64,000 nt of DNA. Origin: Neobacillus sp. PS2-9 (GTDB lineage Bacteria > Bacillota > Bacilli > Bacillales > Cytobacillaceae). The DNA lies in the NCBI RefSeq assembly GCF_030915525.1, contig NZ_CP133269.1, positions 1,761,001 through 1,825,000 of the forward strand. The letters are read 5' to 3'. A model generated the notes under the pieces. The model saw nothing but the letters and a program-made list of their open reading frames with translations, did no database searches and had not been told where the DNA came from. The translations under genes were made by a program, and so were the position numbers. Positions 26,093-35,885 of this stretch are shown in pieces (position 1 is the first letter of the stretch; every line of letters begins with the position of its first letter).

Positions 26093-26533
26093 GTGAAGAA
26101 TGAGATGAATCTTCAATTCAGTGCTTTAAGTCAAAATGAATCGTTTGCCCGTGTAACTGTTGCCGCGTTTATTGCACAGCTAGATCCGACAATGGATGAA
26201 TTAACTGAAATAAAAACAGTTGTTTCTGAAGCCGTGACAAATGCGATTATCCATGGATATGAAAATGATCCGAATGGAACCGTAGTGATTCAAGTAATTA
26301 TCGAAAATAGCTTGATTGATATGACCATAAAAGATAGTGGATTAGGTATTGTTGATGTGGAAGAAGCTCGTCAGCCATTATTTACAACAAAGCCGGACTT
26401 AGAACGCTCCGGTATGGGTTTTACCATCATGGAGAATTTCATGGATGAGGTAGAGGTTCATTCACAGCCAGGTCGAGGAACCGAGGTTAGATTACGAAAG
26501 CATTTACAATCCCGCAAAATGCTTTGCAATTAA
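26093..26533 (+). CDS. spoIIAB: Anti-sigma-F factor and serine kinase SpoIIAB
   Basis: Holds sigma-F inactive in the predivisional and mother cells and phosphorylates SpoIIAA. GHKL fold: N-box [11 protein letters not shown] with Glu46 and Asn50, G1 box KDSGLGI, G2 box RSGMGFTIM. 146 aa as in B. subtilis. GTG start is chosen because the N-terminus MKNEM matches the B. subtilis protein. Confidence 0.96.
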   Translation: MKNEMNLQFSALSQNESFARVTVAAFIAQLDPTMDELTEIKTVVSEAVTNAIIHGYENDPNGTVVIQVIIENSLIDMTIKDSGLGIVDVEEARQPLFTTKPDLERSGMGFTIMENFMDEVEVHSQPGRGTEVRLRKHLQSRKMLCN

Positions 26534-26545
26534 GGAGACTTGCCG

Positions 26546-27304
26546 ATGGATGTGGAGGTCAAGAACGATAAAAGTCAAACGTATTTAAAGGATCACGAAG
26601 TGAAAGAGCTCATTAAAAAGAGCCATGATGGGGACCAAGAGGCAAGGGATCTAATAGTTGAAAAAAACATGCGTCTTGTCTGGTCAGTAGTCCAGAGGTT
26701 TCTTAATAGGGGATACGACCCTGATGACCTGTTTCAGATTGGCTGTATCGGTTTATTAAAATCAGTCGATAAGTTTGACCTTTCCTACGATGTTAAGTTT
26801 TCCACATATGCTGTACCAATGATAATTGGTGAAATCCAACGATTTATTCGCGATGATGGAACAGTTAAGGTCAGCCGGTCGCTGAAGGAAATGGGAAATA
26901 AAATCCGTAAAGCCAAGGATGAATTATCTAAAATACTTGGAAGGATTCCAACGGTTAATGAAATTTCAGCCCATTTGGAGCTTTCGCCGGAGGATGTCAT
27001 CCTTGCTCAAGAGGCAAGCAGGACTCCTTCATCCATTCATGAAACAGTGTATGAAAATGATGGTGACCCAATTACATTACTTGACCAAATTGATGATGGT
27101 AATGAAGGGAAATGGTTTGATAAAATAGCCTTAAAAGAAGCCATTCGCGAATTGGATGAGCGTGAAAGACTTATTGTATATTTAAGATACTATAAAGATC
27201 AAACGCAGTCGGAAGTGGCACTGAGACTTGGTATATCACAGGTTCAGGTATCAAGACTTGAGAAAAAGATATTACAACAAATGAAAGACCGTATGGATCT
27301 ATGA
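26546..27304 (+). CDS. sigF: Forespore sigma factor SigF (SpoIIAC)
   Basis: First compartment-specific sigma factor of the forespore. Region 2 holds NMRLVWSVVQRF, DLFQIGCIGLLKSVDKFD and KFSTYAVPMIIGEI-RFIRDDG; region 4 has the helix-turn-helix QSEVALRLGISQVQVSRLEK. 252 aa. ATG 26546 has AAGGAG upstream. The last codons overlap the operon terminator. Confidence 0.97.
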   Translation: MDVEVKNDKSQTYLKDHEVKELIKKSHDGDQEARDLIVEKNMRLVWSVVQRFLNRGYDPDDLFQIGCIGLLKSVDKFDLSYDVKFSTYAVPMIIGEIQRFIRDDGTVKVSRSLKEMGNKIRKAKDELSKILGRIPTVNEISAHLELSPEDVILAQEASRTPSSIHETVYENDGDPITLLDQIDDGNEGKWFDKIALKEAIRELDERERLIVYLRYYKDQTQSEVALRLGISQVQVSRLEKKILQQMKDRMDL

Positions 27305-27324
27305 TCCTACGGTCTTTTTATTTT
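27286..27324 (+). terminator. Terminator of the spoIIA operon
   Basis: AGACCGT(at)GGATC/GATCC(t)ACGGTCT stem that overlaps the end of sigF, then TTTTTATTTTT. Confidence 0.85.
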
Positions 27325-27328
27325 TCCT

Positions 27329-27358
27329 ACATGAAATGCTTGTTTCTTAACCATACTA
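27329..27358 (+). promoter_or_regulatory. Sigma-G-type promoter of spoVA
   Basis: ACATG (27329-27333), 18-nt spacer, CATACTA (27352-27358). The -10 is the sigma-G consensus and the -35 fits GnATR at 4 of 5. spoVA is a sigma-G operon in B. subtilis. Confidence 0.65.
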
Positions 27359-27377
27359 CACATACGAGGAAATAATT

Positions 27378-28019
27378 GTGTGGGAAGTGAATGTTTTGGA
27401 TAAAACAATCTACATCCGCATGCGGAATCGTGTACAAGCCCAGCCTGATGGAAAAATATTATTAAAAGATGTAGCCCAAATAATCGCACCAGAAACCTTA
27501 CTTCCGGCTCTAAAATCTATGATGATCTATCAACTTACAGAAATGGACCGTAATATTGTTGTGATTGATGTAATGAAAGTGATTGATTTAATTACAAATA
27601 AGTTTGGATCCCTGGAGGTCCAAACAATTGGGCCAGCTCAAACCATCATAGAAGTAATGGTAAAGAAAAAGGGATTAAACATTCCATTCTTTCTTTTAAT
27701 CTGGTTTCTCTTATTTTTTGGTTCAGCAATGGCAATCATGAATTTTCATGATGATGTTAGTATGAGAAGTGTACAAGAAAAGCTATATACCATTATTACA
27801 GGCAAAAAGGAAGCAAAACCATTATTATTTCAAATACCTTATTCCATTGGTTTAGGTCTTGGAATGATTCTTTTTTTTAATCATGTATTTAAGAAACGAA
27901 TAAATGAGGAGCCCAGTCCTCTTGAAGTAGAAATGTTTAATTATCAAATGGATTTAGATAACTACGTGATTATTCATGAAAATAAAGAAAGTATGAAGCA
28001 TCTCCATGATAACGATTAA
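27378..28019 (+). CDS. spoVAA: Stage V sporulation protein AA
   Basis: Part of the dipicolinate (DPA) uptake system of the developing spore membrane. 213 aa, with an N-terminal soluble part (KILLKDVAQIIAP) and two hydrophobic segments (about 100-117 and 150-170). GTG start at 27378 has GAGG 8 nt upstream; a later TTG start is possible. It overlaps spoVAB by 14 bp. In this locus the channel genes AC, AD and AEb are absent. Confidence 0.9.
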   Translation: MWEVNVLDKTIYIRMRNRVQAQPDGKILLKDVAQIIAPETLLPALKSMMIYQLTEMDRNIVVIDVMKVIDLITNKFGSLEVQTIGPAQTIIEVMVKKKGLNIPFFLLIWFLLFFGSAMAIMNFHDDVSMRSVQEKLYTIITGKKEAKPLLFQIPYSIGLGLGMILFFNHVFKKRINEEPSPLEVEMFNYQMDLDNYVIIHENKESMKHLHDND

Positions 28020-28431
28020 AATTCTTGCAGTATGTTTTTTAGGAATAGCAAGTGGATTAGCAGTAGGATCAGGATTTGTTGCTTTCCTTACCGTATTAGG
28101 AGTCATTCCAAGGCTAACGCAGCTTACCAAAACGATGAAAATGATCCAACAATATGAATGGGCGGTAGTTATCGGTGCACTTACTGGAGTAATAGCCAGT
28201 CTCAGAGATCCAGTATTACATATTTGGCCTTATACACTAATCCTCTTAGGGGTATACGGTGGAGTGTTTGTTGGCATGTTAGCCGCTGCACTTACAGAAG
28301 TGTTAAATGTCTTTCCAATCCTTGTAAAAAGAATTCGAATGGATGGGGAATTAGTCATTTTAATTATGGCGATTGTACTGGGGAAAATTTTCGGGTCACT
28401 CTTTCAATGGCTTTATTTTGTACATCATTAA
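28006..28431 (+). CDS. spoVAB: Stage V sporulation protein AB
   Basis: Integral membrane protein of 141 aa with four hydrophobic segments, matching SpoVAB: GSGFVAFLTVLGVIPRL in the first half and GGVFVGMLAAALTEVLN in the third segment. Translationally overlapped with spoVAA. Its exact role in DPA uptake is undefined. Confidence 0.9.
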   Translation: MITIKILAVCFLGIASGLAVGSGFVAFLTVLGVIPRLTQLTKTMKMIQQYEWAVVIGALTGVIASLRDPVLHIWPYTLILLGVYGGVFVGMLAAALTEVLNVFPILVKRIRMDGELVILIMAIVLGKIFGSLFQWLYFVHH

Positions 28432-28456
28432 TGATAATAAACAGTCAAGCATGAAG

Positions 28457-28498
28457 CCTAGCAGGTTGTATAAAGGACTTGCTAGGTCCACGCTTTTC
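28457..28498 (+). terminator. Stem-loop between spoVAB and spoVAE
   Basis: CCTAGCA (28457-28463) pairs with TGCTAGG (28480-28486), with CTTTTC downstream at 28492. It sits exactly where spoVAC-AD-AEb would be in B. subtilis. It may be a weak terminator or attenuator. Confidence 0.4.
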
Positions 28499-28518
28499 TA
28501 ATGAAAGGACATCAAAGA

Positions 28519-29094
28519 ATGAGTAAGCGGAGACGAGTCATTCTAGTAACGGACGGTGATGAATATGCCAAAAAGGCCATCGAGCACGTCGCTCGAGAGA
28601 TTGGCGGTCGGTGTATTTCCCGGTCTCAAGGAAATCCGTCTAAATTGTCAGGTCCTGAAATTATCCGCTTAATAAAAGAAGCAGCTTATGATCCAGTATT
28701 AGTCATGTTTGATGACAGTGGCATTGTAGGGGAGGGGGCGGGTGAGAAAGCATTAAAATATGTTGCTACCCATAAAGACATTGAAGTTCTAGGCATTATT
28801 GCGGTGGCCGCAAAATCGAGACACGAAGAATGGGCAAGGGTGGATGTAAGTATTGATCGTGATGGAGTGTTAACTCCCTATGGGGTAGATAAATTTGGTA
28901 TACCCGAACTTGAAATCGGCAGAATAAATGGAGATACAGTTTACTGTCTTGATGAGTTAGATGTGCCTATTATCGTTGGAGTGGGTGATGTAGGGAAAAT
29001 GGCAAGGAACGACTCTTATAAACAAGGTTCCCCAATAACAAAGAAAGCAGTTGAACTTATACTAGAAAGGAGCGGCTTCTATGGCAAGAAGTGA
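28519..29094 (+). CDS. spoVAE: Stage V sporulation protein AE (SpoVAEa)
   Basis: Soluble 191-aa protein of the SpoVAEa family: [18 protein letters not shown] near the N-terminus, then [16 protein letters not shown] and [19 protein letters not shown]. Distinct from the membrane protein SpoVAEb. ATG 28519 is used (AAAGGA upstream); the ATG at 28501 has no site. Overlaps spoVAF by 14 bp. In B. subtilis it sits between spoVAEb and spoVAF. Confidence 0.85.
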   Translation: MSKRRRVILVTDGDEYAKKAIEHVAREIGGRCISRSQGNPSKLSGPEIIRLIKEAAYDPVLVMFDDSGIVGEGAGEKALKYVATHKDIEVLGIIAVAAKSRHEEWARVDVSIDRDGVLTPYGVDKFGIPELEIGRINGDTVYCLDELDVPIIVGVGDVGKMARNDSYKQGSPITKKAVELILERSGFYGKK

Positions 29095-30571
29095 TGAGCA
29101 AAAATGGCCAATCCCTGAATCGGTCCATGAGACTGAAAATTATATGAAACAACGGGTGGGGCTTGGAATAAGTTTTGATCTAGGAGTTAGAAAACTTAAC
29201 GTCCTTAAAACAGATGTCCAAATTTATTTTTGTAATGGATTATGTGATACTCGTTTCGTTATTGAGTTAATTGAAGAACTAGTGCAACTCAATGACCATG
29301 AAAAACTCTCAACTGACATTTATAAACTCATTTATAATCGTCTCCTCAACCAATCCGTTCAACCGATTAAAACACTAAATGAATTGGTGGACTTTGTATT
29401 ATCAGGGTTAATTGTTGTAGTAATTGATGGGGTAGATACAGCCCTTGCAGTGGATGTTAGAAGTTATCCAGGAAGGTCTCCTCAAGAGCCTGACACAGAA
29501 AAAGTAGTTCGTGGTTCTCGTGATGGATTTGTAGAAAATATTATATTAAATACGGCATTAACAAGAAGAAGAATTCGTGATGAAAGACTGCGCTTTGAAA
29601 TGTTAAAGGTTGGAGAACGGTCGAAAACGGATGTGGCCTTAGGATACTTAGAGGATGTTGCCGATGCAGATCTACTAAATATTCTCAGAAAAGAAATCAA
29701 TGCTATACAAGTAGATGGCATTCCTTTGGCAGATAAAACGCTGGAAGAATTTATCGTAAAACAAGGGTGGAATCCCTTCCCAATGGTTAGATATACGGAG
29801 AGAGCGGATGTAGCTTCTGCTCATATTTTAGAAGGGCATATTGTCATTTATTGTGATACTTCCCCAAGTGTCATCATTACACCAGCAACCTATTTTCATC
29901 ATGTGCAACATGCAGAAGAATTTCGGGAATCACCAGCAGCAGGGACCTTTGTACGGTGGACTCGTTTTTTAGGTGTATTAACATCGATATTATTGCTTCC
30001 ATTATGGCTTTTATTTGTCTTAGAGCCTTCTTTATTACCTGAAAAAATATCGTTTATTGGACCTAACGAACAAACCAATATTCCCGTTGTCATTCAACTA
30101 ATATTAGCCGATTTTGGGATTGAGTTTTTACGAATGGCAGCCATACATACACCAACACCATTATCCACGGCAATGGGCTTAATTGCAGCAGTGTTAATTG
30201 GTCAAATTGCAATTGATGTTGGTTTGTTTGTTCCTGAAGTCATTCTTTATGTTGCTGTCGCAGGCATTGGTTCATTTACCACACCAAGTTATGAGTTAGG
30301 TGTAGCTAATAAGATGCTCCGAATAACATTGACCATTTTAGTTGCCATCTTCCATACACCAGGTTTTATTATTGGTGCAAGTTTAATGTTTATTTTTCTT
30401 GTTAAGATGCGTGTCCTTAACACACCTTACCTATGGCCTTTTCTTCCGTTTGAGCCTAAAGGATTTTTGCAGATTCTCGTTCGAAGAGCTATACCTGGGT
30501 CACTACTTAGACCAAGCATTGTTCATCCGCGAAACCGTTTCCGACAGCCACCTAAAGCAAACGAGAAATAA
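29081..30571 (+). CDS. spoVAF: Spore germination protein SpoVAF (GerA family)
   Basis: 496-aa homologue of germinant-receptor A subunits. The N-terminal soluble half contains [38 protein letters not shown] sequence (GerA signature ~125-160). The C-terminal half has five or six membrane segments (from about 295). AAAGGAG precedes the ATG. B. subtilis SpoVAF associates with SpoVAEa and aids germination; it probably works the same way here. Confidence 0.92.
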   Translation: MARSDEQKWPIPESVHETENYMKQRVGLGISFDLGVRKLNVLKTDVQIYFCNGLCDTRFVIELIEELVQLNDHEKLSTDIYKLIYNRLLNQSVQPIKTLNELVDFVLSGLIVVVIDGVDTALAVDVRSYPGRSPQEPDTEKVVRGSRDGFVENIILNTALTRRRIRDERLRFEMLKVGERSKTDVALGYLEDVADADLLNILRKEINAIQVDGIPLADKTLEEFIVKQGWNPFPMVRYTERADVASAHILEGHIVIYCDTSPSVIITPATYFHHVQHAEEFRESPAAGTFVRWTRFLGVLTSILLLPLWLLFVLEPSLLPEKISFIGPNEQTNIPVVIQLILADFGIEFLRMAAIHTPTPLSTAMGLIAAVLIGQIAIDVGLFVPEVILYVAVAGIGSFTTPSYELGVANKMLRITLTILVAIFHTPGFIIGASLMFIFLVKMRVLNTPYLWPFLPFEPKGFLQILVRRAIPGSLLRPSIVHPRNRFRQPPKANEK

Positions 30572-30731
30572 TTGCGGTTTTATTTCAGGTATGCTAAAGT
30601 AATTTTAATTAAATAGAGTGATAAAGGATTATGAATAGGCAGTATCTTATGTAGATTCTGTCTATTTGTTTATATCTTTTAACATTGTCTACATAAACTA
30701 TAGTGAGCTGTTATGGAGAGTGGGGAAGGAA

Positions 30732-32036
30732 ATGTATTTTTATGGATCAACAGGAGTTAATAAAAGCGGAAATTTAGAAATAGGCGGAGTCGATGCCATT
30801 GAATTGGCTCAAGAATATGGTACTCCTTTATATGTATATGATGTTGCATTAATGCGTGAAAGAGCTCGAGGCTTTAAAAGAACTTTTGAAGAACAAAATA
30901 TGAAAGCTCAAGTGGCATATGCAAGTAAAGCATTCTCGACAGTTGCTATGATACAGCTGGCAGAAGAGGAAGGTTTATCTCTTGATGTCGTTTCTGGTGG
31001 GGAGTTATATACCGCTATAGTTGCAGGATTTCCAGTCGAGAGAATTCATTTTCATGGGAATAATAAAAGCCGGGAAGAACTGGAGATGGCGTTGGATCAC
31101 CAAATTGGCTGTATTGTTGTAGATAATTTCCATGAAATCGAACTTTTAAAATCCATTTGCCAGGAGAAAAAAACGAAAGTTAATATTTTATTAAGAATAA
31201 CTCCTGGGATTGAAGCGCATACCCATGATTATATTTTGACCGGGCAGGAGGATTCAAAATTCGGATTTGATCTTCAAAATGGACAGGCGAAACAGGCATT
31301 AGAAACAGCTCTTCATTTTGATTATTTTGATGTTCTTGGGCTACACTGCCACATTGGTTCGCAAATCTTTGAAACTACAGGATTTTTACTTGCTGCAAAG
31401 AAAATTGTTGAAAAAATGGCAGAGTGGGAAAATGAACTTTCATTTAAAGCGAAAGTGTTAAACCTAGGAGGCGGTTTTGGGATCCGTTATACAAAAGAGG
31501 ATGAGCCAATTCCACCTGCACAATATGTCAGTGAAATCATTAAAGAAGTAAAAAAATTGACAGAGCATTACTCTATGCAAATGCCTGAAATCTGGATTGA
31601 ACCAGGGCGTTCACTTGTAGGAGATGCAGGAATCACCCTTTATAAAGTAGGCTCTTCAAAAGAAGTCCCAGGTGTGAGGAAATATTTAGCTGTTGATGGA
31701 GGCATGAGTGATAACATTCGACCTGCTCTTTACAGCGCTAAATACGAGGCCGTTCTTGCTAATAGACCCTTAGCAAAAACAAAGGAAACCGTCTCTATTG
31801 CAGGGAAATGCTGTGAGTCGGGTGATATGTTAATTTGGGACTTACCACTTCCTGAAGCAGGGGAAGAAGATATTCTAGCTGTATTTTGTACGGGTGCTTA
31901 TGGTTATTCCATGTCAAATAATTATAACCGTATTCCACGGCCAGCTGTTGTTTTTGTTGAAAACGGCAAGGCCACTCTTGTTGTTAAAAGAGAGACGTAC
32001 GAAGATCTAGTAAGACATGATTTGCCATTAAAATAA
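30732..32036 (+). CDS. lysA: Diaminopimelate decarboxylase
   Basis: PLP enzyme making L-lysine from meso-diaminopimelate. Fold III decarboxylase with Lys66 as Schiff base (AYASKAFST), HCHIGSQ, the phosphate-binding LNLGGGFGIRY, EPGRSLVG, and the partner active site GKCCESGDML near the C-terminus. 434 aa. ATG 30732 is chosen, with GGAAGGA just before. No lysine riboswitch is visible upstream. Confidence 0.96.
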   Translation: MYFYGSTGVNKSGNLEIGGVDAIELAQEYGTPLYVYDVALMRERARGFKRTFEEQNMKAQVAYASKAFSTVAMIQLAEEEGLSLDVVSGGELYTAIVAGFPVERIHFHGNNKSREELEMALDHQIGCIVVDNFHEIELLKSICQEKKTKVNILLRITPGIEAHTHDYILTGQEDSKFGFDLQNGQAKQALETALHFDYFDVLGLHCHIGSQIFETTGFLLAAKKIVEKMAEWENELSFKAKVLNLGGGFGIRYTKEDEPIPPAQYVSEIIKEVKKLTEHYSMQMPEIWIEPGRSLVGDAGITLYKVGSSKEVPGVRKYLAVDGGMSDNIRPALYSAKYEAVLANRPLAKTKETVSIAGKCCESGDMLIWDLPLPEAGEEDILAVFCTGAYGYSMSNNYNRIPRPAVVFVENGKATLVVKRETYEDLVRHDLPLK

Positions 32037-32040
32037 TGGA

Positions 32041-32070
32041 AAAGCTGCCATAGAAGTGGCAGCTTTATTA
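32041..32070 (+). terminator. Terminator after lysA
   Basis: AAAGCTGCCA/TGGCAGCTTT, 10-bp stem and 6-nt loop, then ATTAATTT. Confidence 0.8.
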
Positions 32071-32077
32071 ATTTAAT

Positions 32078-32260
32078 GGCTGTGTTAAAGAACATTGTTG
32101 AATTTTATACCCTGTTGATTGGAGCGGAAGGCGCGAAGACTCCTGTGGGAGTACGGTTCAGGGGAGACCCCGCAGGCGCAAGCGCCGAGGAGGCTCGCCG
32201 AAACGCCCACGGAAAGCGAAGCGCCTGGAGCGGAAATCAACAGACAAGTTTAACAGAGCC
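32078..32260 (+). repeat. Palindromic repeat family B, copy 3
   Basis: Near-canonical copy: GGCTGTGTTAAA at left and TTTAACAGAGCC at right, nearly perfect terminal inverted repeats. Arm pair AGGCGC/GCGCCT, internal GGCGC-aa-GCGCC, right subtype GGAAAGCGAAGC. It ends 6 bp from the stop codon of convergent ypuA. Confidence 0.92.
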
Positions 32261-32266
32261 ATTTTA

Positions 32267-33130
32267 TTAAGAGAAGATTGACTTGATAGCGTCGATCAAC
32301 CAAATGAAGAACTGCTTGACCTTTTCTAAGAAACCTTGACCTTCTTCCGATTCAAGAAATTTAGAAATCCTATCCTTTGCCTTATTCAGTTGGTCACTCA
32401 CTTGGTTCCAGTCGATATCTAAATTCTTCAACTTATTAAACAAATCAATTAGACGTTGCATTTCCTCATCAGTAAGACTAACATTTAAATCTTTTGCAGC
32501 CTGTTCAATGATTTTTCGTAATTCTTCATCATTTTGCGGCTTATTCTTGGCTATTTCTTCTTTTACTTTCGCGATTAATGCCGCAGCATTTTTCTCTCCG
32601 ATCGAATCGCCGAGTTTGGCAGTTTCAACCATTTCCTGATTAGCTGCTTGCTTGACCTCTTCTGGTATAGCTTTATCCGCAGAGATTTCATATGCTTTTA
32701 TGATTCCAGTTAAGGCAGCTGTTCCAGAAACAGAAATAGGAGCTGTGATATAGATGTTTGCATCCTTTACACCGGCAGTAATTAATGCATTCACATACAT
32801 TTCATCTGTAACCCAATTGATATTATTGGTTTTAACTGTGATGCCAGATCCCTTAGGAGCAATGGTGATGGCAGAAGAAGAGATAGCCTTTGTTCCGATA
32901 AGAGACTTTGCTACATATTTCCCTAAATATTGGTGTTCCTCCTGATTGGACACAGTCACTATTTGTACATCCAGAGGGGCATCCATTTCTTTTAGAAGTT
33001 TATCCTTTTGATCTTTGGTAAGATTTTCACCTAAAGTGACAATCATATCCCCTTCAGCTAGATCTGCAAAGGTTCTGATCGGTTGAAAGAAAATTAAAGT
33101 TACTAATAAAAGGGTGAAAAATTTTTTCAT
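32267..33130 (-). CDS. ypuA: Secreted DUF1002 protein YpuA
   Basis: 287-aa exported protein with signal peptide (1-22, ...FFQPIRTFADLAEG) and a DUF1002 domain (GDMIVTLGENLTKDQ to about residue 200). The C-terminal ~85 residues are helical and charged. GGAGGC precedes the ATG. Position after lysA matches B. subtilis ypuA, a cell-envelope stress gene. Both sides are flanked by direct copies of repeat B; only 38 bp separate its start from copy 4, so its promoter must overlap or lie in the repeat. Confidence 0.88.
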   Translation of the reverse strand: MKKFFTLLLVTLIFFQPIRTFADLAEGDMIVTLGENLTKDQKDKLLKEMDAPLDVQIVTVSNQEEHQYLGKYVAKSLIGTKAISSSAITIAPKGSGITVKTNNINWVTDEMYVNALITAGVKDANIYITAPISVSGTAALTGIIKAYEISADKAIPEEVKQAANQEMVETAKLGDSIGEKNAAALIAKVKEEIAKNKPQNDEELRKIIEQAAKDLNVSLTDEEMQRLIDLFNKLKNLDIDWNQVSDQLNKAKDRISKFLESEEGQGFLEKVKQFFIWLIDAIKSIFS

Positions 33131-33168
33131 TTTTTGCCTCCTTGAAATTTAAAGCAGTTTTAATAAAT

Positions 33169-33350
33169 GGCTGTGTTAAAGAGCATTGTTGATTATTATA
33201 CCCAGTTGATTGGAGCGGAAGGCGCGAAGACTCCTGTGGGAGTACGGGTCAGGGGAGACCCCGCAGGCGCAAGCGCCGAGGAGGCTCGCCGAAACGCCCA
33301 CGGACTGCTCGCGCCTGGAGCGGAAATCAACAGACAAGTATAACAGAGCC
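33169..33350 (+). repeat. Palindromic repeat family B, copy 4
   Basis: Same orientation as copy 3, 1.09 kb apart. Arms AGGCGC/GCGCCT, internal GGCGC-aa-GCGCC, right subtype with CTGCTCGCGCC, terminal GGCTGTGTTAAA / TATAACAGAGCC. It lies upstream of ypuA on the minus strand. Confidence 0.92.
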
Positions 33351-33534
33351 TAATAAATATATGCTCTTTTATAATATAACCGAAACCTTTAATATAAACG
33401 AATAAATGTATTAAGAAGTTTCATAGTTTTAAAACTTTAGTGATAATATGTAATATTTGTAAGAGGAAATAGATTATTTCTGTCATTTGGTGTAGAATGA
33501 GTGTCATGAATGAACTGTTTCGGAGGAAGCCTTT
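33351..33534. other. AT-rich spacer between repeat B copy 4 and a small membrane ORF
   Basis: No gene seen. Contains AT-rich promoter-like sequence on the plus strand ahead of the 30-aa frame at 33535. Confidence 0.4.
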
Positions 33535-33627
33535 ATGAAAAGAAATTGGGTGTTATTTAGTATTCTAATTGGAATTTCTGCCATTTGGGGAATAATCTAC
33601 TGGCTATTTATTGGACCAAAGCAATAG
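33535..33627 (+). CDS. Putative 30-aa single-span membrane peptide
   Basis: Frame MKRNWVLFSILIGISAIWG then IIYWLFIGPKQ: a short basic N-terminus, one hydrophobic span (about 5-27) and a polar end. A perfect GGAGG lies 8 nt before the ATG, which is the best evidence it is translated. Not recognised. Free-standing between repeat B copy 4 and ribT. Confidence 0.55.
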   Translation: MKRNWVLFSILIGISAIWGIIYWLFIGPKQ

Positions 33628-33795
33628 GATTTAGTAATTTTTATCATTGATGATTGCCCATTAATTATGTATGATGGTCATTAGTGAAACACTATAAATT
33701 TAATTACATATAATAAATTAGGTTTATTAATGAGTTGTTTGGTAAAAATATACTATTGCTAAACCAAATTACCAATGGTTTATTTAATATAATGA

Positions 33796-34155
<360 letters not shown>

Positions 34156-34163
34156 AATAACAT

Positions 34164-34195
34164 GGGGCTGACCCTTATAAGTCAGCCTCTTTTCT
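34164..34195. terminator. Terminator shared by ribT and ypuF
   Basis: GGGCTGAC/GTCAGCC stem, then TCTTTTCTC on the plus strand; it overlaps the 3' end of ypuF. Confidence 0.75.
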
Positions 34196-34699
34196 CATTT
34201 TTAAAGATTGCTTTCTTTCTTGAATCACATTTGTTCGATCCCGTAATTTATGGCGTTGAACGAGGTTAATATTGGTCAGATCACTATCTTTACCCCATTG
34301 GAATTTTAATTGATCACAAGTTGCAAAACATAGGTCCAATAAATGAGGATCACTAATTGGTATATTAAAACTTCTATATAATTGTTCAGACGTAATGAGG
34401 TTTAAACGTTCTTGTACAATTTGAAGCAGTTGCACATAGTCCAATCCAAGTTTCTTTACACTATCTTCTTGTTTCTTTAGAATGGTTAAGGCCTTTTGTA
34501 ATGTTCTTATTGCCCCTTTAAAGTTTTTTCTCCGGTGATGATAAGTGGAAACCGCCAATAAAATCAGACCTACCCAAATGGAATCTTTGTTTCTAGAGTC
34601 TGTCTTTTTCCAATACTCTTCAAGGACTTCGTGACACTCGAAATAATCACGATCCCCATGAAAATGGACTAAAAATTGAATATACGCTCTAGGATACAA
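34175..34699 (-). CDS. ypuF: DUF309 protein YpuF
   Basis: 174-aa cytoplasmic protein with the DUF309 signature FHGDRDYFECHEVLEEYWK (about 13-31) and a helical bundle of TPR-like character. Matches B. subtilis ypuF in length and place between ribT and scpA. GGGGGG precedes the start. Function unknown. Confidence 0.88.
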   Translation of the reverse strand: MYPRAYIQFLVHFHGDRDYFECHEVLEEYWKKTDSRNKDSIWVGLILLAVSTYHHRRKNFKGAIRTLQKALTILKKQEDSVKKLGLDYVQLLQIVQERLNLITSEQLYRSFNIPISDPHLLDLCFATCDQLKFQWGKDSDLTNINLVQRHKLRDRTNVIQERKQSLKMRKEADL

Positions 34700-34780
34700 G
34701 ATATCCCCCCCTTAACAACATACTAAAGTAAGTTTATCACATTCAAAGATAGACCTTCTTAAAAATGAATCTCAAACTGG

Positions 34781-34812
34781 AAAAAAGAAAAGGCCCGTCA
34801 AAATGACGGGCC
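34781..34812 (-). terminator. Terminator of the YjcZ-type gene
   Basis: On the minus strand GGCCCGTCA/TGACGGGCC is followed by TTTTCTTTTTT. Confidence 0.85.
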
Positions 34813-34830
34813 AGTACTTCAGTTTATTTT

Positions 34831-34920
34831 TTAATAAACCCAGGAAGCACCAACAATAATTAACAAAATGAATAGCACGACGATTAATGCAAAACCAGTA
34901 CCAAAGCCGCCATCAGACAT
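34831..34920 (-). CDS. YjcZ family sporulation peptide
   Basis: 29-aa protein, MSDGGFGTGFALIVVLFILL then IIVGASWVY: a Gly-rich start followed by one membrane span, the YjcZ/YczN pattern. AGGAGG lies 9 nt upstream of ATG 34920. About 60 nt further upstream AC-N17-CATATGATG resembles a sigma-K promoter (minus strand). It was too short for simple gene finding. Spore-coat association is known for the family, the mechanism is not. Confidence 0.8.
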   Translation of the reverse strand: MSDGGFGTGFALIVVLFILLIIVGASWVY

Positions 34921-35128
34921 ATTCAAATACCTCCTAAAATATTTTTTGTTCTTTTCCTTGTCATCATATGTAGGATATTTGTCCATTGTTATGGGCAAAC
35001 ATCTATTTTGGATATAAACCACTTAAGGTTGATTTTTCTATTGGATAACACAAATGAATACTCTATACTATTATTAGTCGTAATGACGGATAACGAATTT
35101 ATCTTTATAGAATTTTGGTGAAATATAA

Positions 35129-35881
35129 ATGCCATACCAGGTGAAAATTGATGCGTTTGAAGGGCCGTTGGATTTACTTCTCCATTTAATTAACCGGCTC
35201 GAGATTGATATATACGATATTCCGGTTGCTCAAATCACTGAGCAATATCTTATATATATTAAAACAATGACTGAACTTAAATTGGATGTAGCTAGTGAGT
35301 TTTTAGTTATGGCTGCTACCTTACTTGCCATTAAGAGTAAGATGCTTTTGCCTAAACATGAAGAGGCCTACGTAGACGCGGATTCAGACATGTCTTTCGA
35401 AGAGGATCCAAGGGACGAGTTAGTTGAAAGATTGATTGAATATCGGAAGTATAAAGAGGCAGCACAGGACCTTAAATCGATGGAAGAAGAACGAGGGCTT
35501 ATGTTTACAAAGCCACCTAGTGACCTTTCTGACTTTGCAAAGGAAAAACACCCTGAAAGAACAGAATTAAATGTTTCTTTGTATGATATGTTAGCTGCAT
35601 TTCAAAAATTATTACGTAGAAAAAAGTTACAGCGTCCAATGGCAACTAAAATTGCCAGACAAGAAATTTCAATTGAGACAAGAATGATAGAAATTATGGA
35701 TGAATTAAAACAGCTAAAAGGAAGGAAAAACTTTAATGATTTGTTTCCCTTTCCGGCTAAAGAACATATTGTGGTGACCTTTTTAGCAGTTTTAGAGCTG
35801 ATTAAAAGAAAAGAGATCGACGTGGAGCAGCAAGAAAATTTTGGTGAAATCTTTGTTGAAGCTGTTAAGGAAGGGGCATAG
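35129..35881 (+). CDS. scpA: Segregation and condensation protein A
   Basis: Kleisin subunit of the SMC-ScpAB condensin, bridging SMC heads. N-terminal [36 protein letters not shown] is the family signature, and the C-terminal winged helix ends [20 protein letters not shown]. 250 aa. scpB starts 4 bp after its stop. Confidence 0.95.
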   Translation: MPYQVKIDAFEGPLDLLLHLINRLEIDIYDIPVAQITEQYLIYIKTMTELKLDVASEFLVMAATLLAIKSKMLLPKHEEAYVDADSDMSFEEDPRDELVERLIEYRKYKEAAQDLKSMEEERGLMFTKPPSDLSDFAKEKHPERTELNVSLYDMLAAFQKLLRRKKLQRPMATKIARQEISIETRMIEIMDELKQLKGRKNFNDLFPFPAKEHIVVTFLAVLELIKRKEIDVEQQENFGEIFVEAVKEGA

Positions 35882-35885
35882 TCAA

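Noticed and set aside
30572..30731. Lysine riboswitch before lysA
   Set aside because: The 160-bp gap is too short and none of the L-box blocks can be recognised.
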